This document shows, in pieces, positions 1-7,044 of a stretch of DNA of 7,044 bases. A program made the translations under genes and the position numbers. Within the stretch, counting starts at the first letter, position 1; each line of letters starts with the position of its first letter. The DNA comes from Cloacimonetes bacterium UBA4175 (GTDB lineage: Bacteria > Cloacimonadota > Cloacimonadia > Cloacimonadales > Cloacimonadaceae), in contig DFUX01000069.1 of NCBI GenBank assembly GCA_002379855.1, forward strand, positions 1,968-9,011. The letters are read 5' to 3'. The notes beneath the pieces were generated by a model. The model saw only the letters and a program-made list of their open reading frames with translations. It ran no database searches and was not told the DNA's origin.

Positions 1-129
1 GACTTCGGCAGCCCTTAATTCATGCGGAAGGAAAACCCGTTATGATAACGCAAGTGAAATGTCCTCCTACCAGGCAAAACTGGCTTTCCAAGCCCGGGAA
101 AAAAGCAGGTATCGAAGCAAAAAGAGAAA

Positions 130-167
130 TAAATGGTTGACACATTTACCCCCCCCGTTAAATGGTT
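130..167 (+). repeat. Direct repeat TAAATGGTT (two copies)
   Basis: The nine-base word TAAATGGTT occurs at 130-138 and again at 159-167, 29 bases apart. The first copy runs into the -35 hexamer and the second overlaps the candidate -10 hexamer of the DUF5916 promoter. The pair could be a regulator binding site or a remnant of a promoter duplication. Nothing else in the sequence decides between these. Confidence 0.3.
137..163 (+). promoter_or_regulatory. Candidate sigma-70-type promoter of the DUF5916 gene
   Basis: A perfect -35 hexamer TTGACA lies at 137-142. The best downstream -10 candidate is TTAAAT at 158-163, a 4/6 match with a short 15-base spacer. TAAATG at 159-164 would give a 16-base spacer but matches only 3/6. 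Eight consecutive C (149-156) fill the middle of the spacer. The gene starts at 224, so the leader would be roughly 55 bases. The -35 box is strong evidence and the -10 box is weak, so the exact promoter remains uncertain. Confidence 0.4.
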
Positions 168-223
168 AGGTGTGCATTGTTTTGCAATGGCATCACAAAT
201 AAAAAGCAGCGAGGAAAAGTTGT

Positions 224-2335
224 ATGAAAGCCCTGCTCTGCCTGTTTACGGCTCTATTGGCAATCCACTGCGGCGCGATGGTGCTGCCCGACTCCAGTGA
301 ACCTGTCCTGGAAGACAGCAATCTGATCAGCAACTGGGTGCGCATCGATCCAGAAGACAAGAAAGCTGAAACCCTCCCCACCCAGGCCTGGGTGTGGCAG
401 GACGGCGGCAACCTGATGGTGCACCTTGTGGCGCGCATCGACTCCACTTTTACCAAAGGCTCGATATCCGTGAAGGATGAAGGCACCCAGGCTGACTATC
501 TGCGGGTGCAGTTGATAACCATTCCGGACGCCTATTTTGCCTATTACTATGCCGCTTATCCCCTGGGAAACCTGTTGGACGGGGTGCGCGACGAATCTAT
601 GGACGTCGATTATGCCTGGGACAGCCACTATTCCTATGAAAGCAAGTTTGGCACGGACACCTGGACGGTCACCATGCGCATCCCCCTCAACGAGTTGCGC
701 TATAAGCAGGACAGCCCCTACAAGTGGAAGATAATCGTATCACGTTACCACTATGACAGCAATGAATACTACTCCTATCCGTATGTGATTACCAAGGACG
801 GCAAGGACTACTTTACCAAGGGGCAGGACATCGTGCTGCAGACTCCGGTGAAGCACAAGCTGGATGTGACCTTCCGGCCTTATTACGTGAAAAGTTACGA
901 CCTGCTCCGGCGCAGCAGCAGTTGGGACCCCGAACATATAGGGATGGATATCGCCTTCAATCCAAGCCAGCGCACCCGCATCAAGCTGGCTTTGAATCCG
1001 GACTTTTCGGATGTTCCCATGGATCAGGCGCGGGATGACTACAACAGCAAATACCCTCCTTACTACAACGAAAACCGCTTTTTCTTCATTGAAGACATCG
1101 ACGCCTTCGGGATCGACAGTGACGTCCTCTACACCCGCAGTATCGTGCAACCGCGCCTGGCATTCAAAGCCACGGGCAACTCCAAAACCCTGAATTGGGG
1201 TGCCTTGGGCGCTTTTGATAAAAAGATTGTGGATGAGGGCGTGTTGATCAATCCCGACGACTATTTCCAGGTCCTGGCCGTCAACCCGAGCTGGCGCAGG
1301 TTTCAGATGAGCAACGGGATAGTCAGCCGGGTAAACAAGGGCTATTACAATCACGTTTACACAGGATCCGCCAATTGGGAATACCTGCCCAATCTCTATG
1401 CAGCTTATGAAATGATTATCTCATTGCGGGACAAGGAGTCTGAAAACTTGCCTGACCCCCAGAAAGGATACTCTGGCAGTTTCAAACTGCAGGCTAAGCC
1501 CGGCGATTTTAACTTCTCTGTGGGATACAGAAAGCTTTCCAAAGACCTTGCCCTGGACGCGGGCCATCTGTATGAGAAAGACAATGAATATTTCAGCGGC
1601 AGTTTCGGCTGGAGTAAAACCTACGCGGAAAGAAAGGTGCGCTATGCCTCGCTCAACGCATGGGTTTACAACTTTCACTATGACCTGAGCCTGGATCCTT
1701 ACTACTGCTTTTCAAGCGTCATGAGCGCCAACCTGTACCTGGCCTCCAAAATCAACTTCTTCGCCAGCGGTTACTTCCACGATAAAGTCCAGGATCTGAA
1801 CAAAGACCTGCACAAGGCCTATGACGCGTCACTTGGCTTCTACTGGTACAAACTGAAAAGCTTCCGCGTCCTTGGTAACTATTTCTTTGGAAGAACATTG
1901 GTTTACGCGCTCAGCGAGGTCTATCCGCAACACAAAATAACCATCAATACCGCAATCTATCCTGTGAAAAACCTGAGCGCATCAGTAGCAGGGAACTGGA
2001 TCCACTATGGCTATGACAAGCTGCTGCTGCCCGGCACAAATATGGTGATGCTGGATGAGGAGTATGTGGTCGTCAACGCCGCTGTGGACTATACCCCCAA
2101 GCCCACATTCAAGATTTCGATGGGCAGCGGGTTAAGTTCTTACGAGATGGGAACGTCCACGGCTTCCCTCAGCTTCTGGGGCAACCTGCGCTACGAATTC
2201 AGGCCGGAGTGGTTTGTGTATCTGGGGCTGAAATCCGCCCAGACACAGATCGAGCCTTCCACCTGGCAGGATCCCGCGGGAGATTTCCGCAAAGACCTCT
2301 CCACAGCCTATGTGAAGCTCAGCGTGACGCTTTGA
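224..2335 (+). CDS. Exported DUF5916-family protein: CBM9-like domain plus predicted outer-membrane beta-barrel
   Basis: This is a 703-residue protein of unknown function, probably located in the outer membrane. Residues 1-18 look like a Sec signal peptide (MK, then a hydrophobic run ending HCGA). The cysteine at 16 is preceded by His, which does not fit a lipobox. Residues about 30-205 resemble the CBM9-like module that opens DUF5916 proteins, with a DYLRVQL strand at 91-97 and a WTVTMRIPLNELRY segment at 147-160. The DUF5916 signature follows: NPDF at 258-261, YYNENRFFFIED at 280-291 and LYTRSIVQPRLAFKATG at 302-318. From about 320 to the end the sequence is rich in Tyr, Phe and Trp with alternating strand-like segments, as in a beta-barrel, and ends in YVKLSVTL. 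The ATG at 224 has a GAGGA ribosome site at 211-215, eight bases upstream. The gene stands alone on the plus strand and converges on kdsB. The family call is fairly firm; the substrate or role is unknown. Confidence 0.85.
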   Translation: MKALLCLFTALLAIHCGAMVLPDSSEPVLEDSNLISNWVRIDPEDKKAETLPTQAWVWQDGGNLMVHLVARIDSTFTKGSISVKDEGTQADYLRVQLITIPDAYFAYYYAAYPLGNLLDGVRDESMDVDYAWDSHYSYESKFGTDTWTVTMRIPLNELRYKQDSPYKWKIIVSRYHYDSNEYYSYPYVITKDGKDYFTKGQDIVLQTPVKHKLDVTFRPYYVKSYDLLRRSSSWDPEHIGMDIAFNPSQRTRIKLALNPDFSDVPMDQARDDYNSKYPPYYNENRFFFIEDIDAFGIDSDVLYTRSIVQPRLAFKATGNSKTLNWGALGAFDKKIVDEGVLINPDDYFQVLAVNPSWRRFQMSNGIVSRVNKGYYNHVYTGSANWEYLPNLYAAYEMIISLRDKESENLPDPQKGYSGSFKLQAKPGDFNFSVGYRKLSKDLALDAGHLYEKDNEYFSGSFGWSKTYAERKVRYASLNAWVYNFHYDLSLDPYYCFSSVMSANLYLASKINFFASGYFHDKVQDLNKDLHKAYDASLGFYWYKLKSFRVLGNYFFGRTLVYALSEVYPQHKITINTAIYPVKNLSASVAGNWIHYGYDKLLLPGTNMVMLDEEYVVVNAAVDYTPKPTFKISMGSGLSSYEMGTSTASLSFWGNLRYEFRPEWFVYLGLKSAQTQIEPSTWQDPAGDFRKDLSTAYVKLSVTL

Positions 2336-2337
2336 GC
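2317..2337. other. Inverted repeat spanning the two convergent stop codons
   Basis: GCTCA at 2317-2321 can pair with TGAGC at 2333-2337, enclosing a GCG/CGC core at 2322-2324 and 2328-2330 with a two-base bulge. The kdsB stop (minus strand, 2321-2319) lies in the left arm and the DUF5916 stop (2333-2335) in the right arm. It could act as a weak two-way transcription end. No T-tract follows on either strand, so I do not call it an intrinsic terminator. Confidence 0.25.
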
Positions 2338-3046
2338 AGGGCTTTGACCCGCTCCAAATCCTGAGGCGTGTCGATCCCGATGCCCTGATAGCTGGTGGGC
2401 ACCATACGGATTGGTATGCCATGCTCCAGGGCACGGAGCTGCTCCAACTTCTCCAGTTGTTCCAGCCTGCCCGGAGGCAGCGCCACAAAGCGCAGCAGGG
2501 CTTCGCGGCGGTAGGCATAGACCCCGATGTGCCTCCAGTAGCGCGCGGAAGCGGAGCCATCCCGGTTGAAGGGAATGGGCGAGCGCGAGAAATATAGGGC
2601 GTTGAAATCCTGATCCACAACCACCTTCACGGCGTTCGGATCGGCCAGTTCACGGGGGTCATCCAGAGGGGTCATCAGCGAGGCCATCCGCACTTCGGGG
2701 CAGGAAAAGGCCTCCAGGAGCGAACTCAGCGAAGGGGCGTCGATGAGCGGTTCATCGCCCTGCACGTTGAAGATCAGCTCTGCATCCAGTTCCGCGGCTG
2801 CTTCGGCAACGCGGTCGCTTCCGCTGGCGTGTTCGGCGCGGGTGAGCGTGGCTGAGCCGCCGAATTCCCTCACTTTTTGCAGGATTTGGGGCGCATCGGT
2901 GGCAACCAGCACCTGGTCAAAGAGTCCGGTGCCTTGCACGGCTTCCCAGACCCATTGGATGAGGGGTTTGCCATTCAGGCCGGCCAGCGCTTTGGCGGGA
3001 AAGCGGGTGCTGGCGAGGCGGGCGGGAATGATTGCGGCTGTCTTCA

Positions 3047-3047
<1 letters not shown>
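2319..3047 (-). CDS. kdsB: 3-deoxy-manno-octulosonate cytidylyltransferase (CMP-Kdo synthetase)
   Basis: KdsB is a cytoplasmic enzyme that joins Kdo and CTP to give CMP-Kdo, the donor for the inner core of lipopolysaccharide. At 242 residues it matches the usual length of about 245-250. The nucleotide-binding start IIPARLASTRFPAKAL is at 6-21, with Ala in place of the more common Gly of FPGK. SGSDRVAE follows at 75-82, and NVQGDEPL at 94-101 carries the metal-binding Asp98. YFSRSPIP is at 152-159, RHIGVYAYR at 172-180, and GIDTPQDL at 224-231 with the second conserved Asp226. The ATG at 3047 shares its first base with the last base of the mnmG TGA stop (TGATG). A GGGAG ribosome site at 3053-3057, five bases before the ATG, supports this start and coupling to mnmG. 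It is the last gene of the minus-strand cluster, and its end overlaps the DUF5916 gene by 17 bases. Confidence 0.96.
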
Positions 3048-4888
<1,841 letters not shown>

Positions 4889-4896
4889 TGCGGGAA

Positions 4897-5508
4897 TCAA
4901 TCCACCCGTTGCGCCATCCAGGCGTAGATTTGCTCCAGGCCTTTGTTTTTGAGGGCTGAAACCGCGAACAGGGGCGTATCCTCCAGCCCCAGGCCCTTGG
5001 CCAGTAACTGCAGGGTCTTGGCGACTTTAGTCTTGGGAATCTTGTCCGCCTTGGTCGCCACCACGCAGTGGTCAAACTTGCGCAGCCGCAGCAGTTCCAG
5101 CAGTTGGACATCCTTTTCGTCCGCGGGATGGCGGATATCCACCAGCACAATGATGCTGCGCAGTTGCTCGCGCTGGTAAAAATACTTTTCCAGCATCTTG
5201 CGCCAGCTTTCGCGCTCTGCCATGCTGACCTCGGCGTAGCCGTAGCCGGGCAGGTCGGTGAGTTGCAGCTTGCCTTCCTTGCCCGTCTCATCGTCTTTCC
5301 AGCGGATCATGAAAAAGTTCAGCAGCTTGGTCTTGCCGGGATGGGAACTGGTCTTGGCGAGGCCGCGGCGGTTGGTGAGCAGGTTTATCAGCGTGGATTT
5401 GCCCACGTTGCTGCGTCCGGCAAAGGCGAATTCAGGATAGGCGCTGGCTGGATAGTCCGCCGGCTCCACAGCGCTTTTCACAAAGAAGGACTGGACGAAT
5501 CTAAGCAT
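4897..5508 (-). CDS. engB: Ribosome biogenesis GTP-binding protein EngB/YsxC
   Basis: EngB is an essential cytoplasmic TRAFAC GTPase needed for late assembly of the 50S ribosomal subunit. From the ATG at 5508 it has 203 residues, the usual family size (about 195-210). The start region MLRFVQSFFVKSAVEPADYP fits the family opening. The G1 P-loop GRSNVGKS is at 31-38, with the switch-I stretch TSSHPGKTKLLNFF after it. G3 is DLPGYGYAEV, G4 is TKADK and G5 is SAL near the C-terminus. The frame is open upstream to an ATG at 5616, but those extra 36 residues look nothing like the family and lie inside queD, so I reject that start. The ATG sits inside the end of queD (ATGCTTAG, 8-base overlap) with only a weak GTGGTG ribosome-site match seven bases upstream, pointing to translational coupling. 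It is followed by mnmG after eight bases. Confidence 0.95.
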   Translation of the reverse strand: MLRFVQSFFVKSAVEPADYPASAYPEFAFAGRSNVGKSTLINLLTNRRGLAKTSSHPGKTKLLNFFMIRWKDDETGKEGKLQLTDLPGYGYAEVSMAERESWRKMLEKYFYQREQLRSIIVLVDIRHPADEKDVQLLELLRLRKFDHCVVATKADKIPKTKVAKTLQLLAKGLGLEDTPLFAVSALKNKGLEQIYAWMAQRVD

Positions 5509-5872
5509 GGGAATACACCACGCTGGAGCGGTCGGATTCGCAGATTTCCACCGCGCAAACCCTCGCGGGCGAGCCGCCAAGCTCCTTTTCCAAACGCTCA
5601 AAGATATATCTGGCAAGGTGTTCGGAGGTGGGATTGCACTTCTGAAAGGCCGGCAGATCGTTCAGATAGGCATGATCCAGTTCCTCCAGGATCTTGCCCA
5701 GACTGGCCTTGATCACTCCAAAATCCATGGCCATGCCGATCCCGTCGAGCGTGTCGGCTTCCAGGCTCACCCGCACCGTCCAGTTGTGGCCGTGCAGGTT
5801 GCTGCAGGCGCCCTGATATCCGCAGAGGCGGTGGGCTGCGCTGAAGGTGTCTGTAACGCTTAGTTTATACAA
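5501..5872 (-). CDS. queD: 6-carboxy-5,6,7,8-tetrahydropterin synthase (QueD), TTG start
   Basis: QueD converts 7,8-dihydroneopterin triphosphate to 6-carboxytetrahydropterin, the first committed step towards preQ0 and queuosine at tRNA position 34. The 123-residue protein is full length for the family. Zn2+ ligands are His14 (TFSAAHRL), His27 and His29. The motif CSNLHGH at 23-29 is the CxxxHGH pattern of QueD, unlike the longer spacing of eukaryotic pyruvoyl-tetrahydropterin synthases, and Cys23 is the predicted catalytic residue. Asp66-His67 in LDHAYLND complete the triad. NPTSEHLA at 80-87 and Glu112 bind the pterin. The start is TTG (5872): a GAGGAG ribosome site at 5880-5885 lies seven bases before it, and MYKLSVTDTFSAAH matches the family start. 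That site begins on the last base of the corA stop. The gene follows corA by 12 bases and overlaps engB by 8. No queC, queE or queF lies in the window. Confidence 0.93.
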   Translation of the reverse strand: MYKLSVTDTFSAAHRLCGYQGACSNLHGHNWTVRVSLEADTLDGIGMAMDFGVIKASLGKILEELDHAYLNDLPAFQKCNPTSEHLARYIFERLEKELGGSPARVCAVEICESDRSSVVYSHA

Positions 5873-5879
5873 AATGTCG

Positions 5880-5885
5880 CTCCTC
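5880..5885 (-). promoter_or_regulatory. Ribosome binding site that fixes the queD TTG start
   Basis: On the minus strand the sequence GAGGAG begins with the last base of the corA TAG stop and is followed, after seven bases, by TTG at 5872-5870. No ATG or GTG in the queD frame lies at a workable distance. The strength and spacing of this site are the main reason for accepting the rare start codon. Confidence 0.7.
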
Positions 5886-6817
5886 TAAAACAGCTTTTTG
5901 CGTATGAAATAGAGCACCAGCAGCACCGACAGCACGATCGACACCCCCATCAGGATCGCGAAGGCATAGGGGTTGTCCTGCAGGGGCAGGGGGATGTTCA
6001 TGCCATAGATGCTGGCGATCAGGGTGGGCAGCATCAGCACGAAGGCCACCGCGGCGAGGAATTTCATGCGCACGTTGAGGTTGTTTGAGATAATGGAGGC
6101 GAAGGCATCCATCGTGCCGCTCATGATACTGGTGTGGATGTTGGTCATTTCGATCGCCTGTTTGTTTTCGATGATCACGTCCTCCACCAGGTCATCGGCT
6201 TCCGGATCCTGTTGCAGCCAGCGCGAGCGTTGCAAACGCTCCAGGATAATCTCGTTGGACTTGAGCGCCGTGGAAAAATAGACCAGGCTTTTCTCCAGGC
6301 TCAGCAACTGGATCAGCTCTTTGTTGCGCATCGATTGGTGCAGTTCGTTTTCGATGCGGGTGGTGCGCCGGTTTATCTCTTTGAGGAACTTGAGGTAGTA
6401 GATCGAAGTGCGCAGCGCGATTTGCAGCAAAAAGCTCTGCTGGGTGATCCTAAAGGGACGGTGTTTGCAATCGATATATTGAGTGAGAACCTCGTTATCG
6501 TAAAAACTGAGGGTGATGATCTTGTCTTCGACGATGATTACGCCCAAAGGCGCTGTGGTAAAGGAAATATTGGCCGCCTGGTGTCTGTAATAGAGCGGCA
6601 CGCGCAGGATGATGAGGATGTTGCCCTCATCGTATTCCATGCGGCTGTTCTCGTCGGCGTCCTGGAGGTCGGTGATGAAGTCCTCAGCCAGATCATAGCG
6701 TTCCATCAGAGCCTTGGACTCTTCCTCGGTGGGATTCTCCACGTTTATCCAGAAAGCCTCGTCCTGCGTGAAAGCGGGAGTGAATTTCTGATTGGCTATC
6801 TTGAATAACTGGATCAT
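5885..6817 (-). CDS. corA: CorA-family magnesium/divalent-cation transporter
   Basis: This is an inner-membrane channel for Mg2+ (sometimes Co2+, Ni2+ or Zn2+ in family members), working as a homopentamer. At 310 residues it is close to the E. coli CorA length of 316. The first 130 or so residues form the cytoplasmic alpha/beta domain (FWINVENPTEEE at 22-33). A long charged helix (about 130-250) is the stalk. Two membrane segments close the protein: about 252-270, ending in the signature YGMN at 271-274, and about 285-304, followed by the basic tail IRKKLF. The loop after GMN reads IPLPLQDNPYAF and lacks the MPEL motif of the best-studied CorAs, so ion preference is not certain. The ATG at 6817 has a near-ideal GGAGG site at 6823-6827, five bases upstream. 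It is the first gene of the minus-strand cluster with its own promoter at 6848-6876. The short leader (about 24 bases) leaves no room for an Mg2+ riboswitch. Confidence 0.93.
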   Translation of the reverse strand: MIQLFKIANQKFTPAFTQDEAFWINVENPTEEESKALMERYDLAEDFITDLQDADENSRMEYDEGNILIILRVPLYYRHQAANISFTTAPLGVIIVEDKIITLSFYDNEVLTQYIDCKHRPFRITQQSFLLQIALRTSIYYLKFLKEINRRTTRIENELHQSMRNKELIQLLSLEKSLVYFSTALKSNEIILERLQRSRWLQQDPEADDLVEDVIIENKQAIEMTNIHTSIMSGTMDAFASIISNNLNVRMKFLAAVAFVLMLPTLIASIYGMNIPLPLQDNPYAFAILMGVSIVLSVLLVLYFIRKKLF

Positions 6818-6847
6818 GGCAACCTCCTTTTTTGATACTTTAAAACC

Positions 6848-6876
6848 ATTATTTTGCAGCGGCTATTTTATGGCAA
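6848..6876 (-). promoter_or_regulatory. Sigma-70-type promoter of the corA-queD-engB-mnmG-kdsB cluster
   Basis: Read on the minus strand, TTGCCA (6876-6871) is a 5/6 match to the -35 box. It is followed by exactly 17 bases and then AATAAT (6853-6848), a 5/6 match to the -10 box. Transcription would begin near 6841, giving a leader of about 24 bases that ends in the strong corA ribosome site. AT-rich sequence just upstream (6877-6890) could serve as an UP element. This is the only good promoter I see for the minus-strand genes. Confidence 0.65.
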
Positions 6877-6910
6877 CAGAAAAGTTTTGATCCCTGAAAA
6901 AAGAGCATAG

Positions 6911-7042
6911 TTATATGAGTGGCAGAGCGTTAAGGATAAGGTTCAGCCTGGGGTGCAGATCAGCCTCCCCAAAGCAGCGGGAAATATCGCCATCCTTTTG
7001 GGGGTGAATAAGATAGCCCATCATCCTTAGGTATCCCTTATA
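6911..7042 (-). other. Short open frame reaching the window edge; gene end, small ORF or repeat
   Basis: On the minus strand a frame is open from the right edge (7042) to a TAA at 6913-6911, 43 codons. Within it, two adjacent ATGs at 7024 and 7021 would give a 37- or 36-residue peptide starting MMGYLIHPQKDGDISRC and ending LNALPLI. An AAGG just before the first ATG is too close to be a clear ribosome site. It could be the 3' end of a gene lying to the right, a small ORF, or part of a dispersed intergenic repeat. I do not recognise the peptide. Confidence 0.2.
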
Positions 7043-7044
7043 AA

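Noticed and set aside
2..169. Open plus-strand frame at the left edge (possible end of an upstream gene)
   Set aside because: The frame is open for 55 codons, but its translation is low-complexity and Lys/Arg-rich with no recognisable motif. A second frame is also open to 140, and it runs through the promoter-like region.
175..189. Small hairpin CATTG-TTTTG-CAATG in the DUF5916 leader
   Set aside because: The stem is only five weak base pairs and is easily explained by chance. There is no T-tract after it and it does not cover the ribosome site.
740..1354. Open frame of 204 codons on the minus strand inside the DUF5916 gene
   Set aside because: It is a shadow frame. The plus-strand frame has the signal peptide, ribosome site and DUF5916 signature.
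2272..2281. Palindrome TCCCGCGGGA as a terminator for kdsB or the DUF5916 gene
   Set aside because: It lies within the DUF5916 coding sequence, has no loop and is not followed by a T-tract on either strand.
5509..5616. N-terminal extension of engB by 36 residues
   Set aside because: The extra residues lie in queD and do not resemble the EngB start. The shorter protein matches the family length and begins with a typical sequence.
6134..6808. Open frame of 224 codons on the plus strand
   Set aside because: It is antisense to corA, which has the full family architecture and a strong ribosome site. The antisense product has no recognisable features.
6818..6850. Mg2+ riboswitch in the corA leader
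   Set aside because: The predicted leader is only about 24 bases, too short for any known Mg2+-sensing RNA.

Overview
The window reads as ordinary chromosomal sequence from a Gram-negative (diderm) bacterium. By eye the genes are moderately GC-rich and the two flanking non-coding ends are AT-rich. Two points support a diderm: a KdsB gene, which activates Kdo for lipopolysaccharide, and a large exported protein with a DUF5916-type beta-barrel. DUF5916 proteins are most familiar from the FCB group (Bacteroidetes, Gemmatimonadetes, Ignavibacteria and relatives such as Cloacimonadota). An FCB-group origin, possibly Cloacimonadota, is therefore my best guess, but it is an inference and not something the sequence proves.

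Layout. Bases 1-223 are non-coding leader with a candidate promoter (strong TTGACA -35, weak -10, a run of eight C between them). Bases 224-2335 (+) encode a 703-residue exported DUF5916-family protein with an N-terminal CBM9-like domain, probably in the outer membrane. All other genes are on the minus strand and form one tight cluster read right to left: corA (6817-5885), queD (5872-5501), engB/ysxC (5508-4897), mnmG/gidA (4888-3047) and kdsB (3047-2319). Junctions in the cluster are a 12-base gap, an 8-base overlap, an 8-base gap and a 1-base overlap, so these genes are very likely one operon with translational coupling. A good sigma-70-type promoter lies just upstream of corA (6848-6876). 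The kdsB end and the DUF5916 end converge and overlap by 17 bases. Bases 6818-7044 hold the corA promoter and, further upstream, a short open minus-strand frame that reaches the window edge.

How the genes fit together. The minus-strand cluster is housekeeping. It contains Mg2+ uptake (CorA), queuosine precursor synthesis (QueD), a 50S-assembly GTPase (EngB), the MnmE partner that modifies U34 of tRNAs (MnmG), and CMP-Kdo synthesis (KdsB). Two of the five genes modify the tRNA wobble base (position 34), and Mg2+ and EngB both serve ribosome assembly, so the group leans towards translation plus envelope growth. The DUF5916 gene is a separate transcription unit of unknown function.

I found no RNA gene, mobile element, CRISPR array or clear intrinsic terminator, and no convincing novel multi-gene system. 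The points most worth a second look are the poly-C tract inside the DUF5916 promoter, which would suit length-dependent expression, the uncharacterised DUF5916 protein itself, and the short conserved-looking frame at the right edge.
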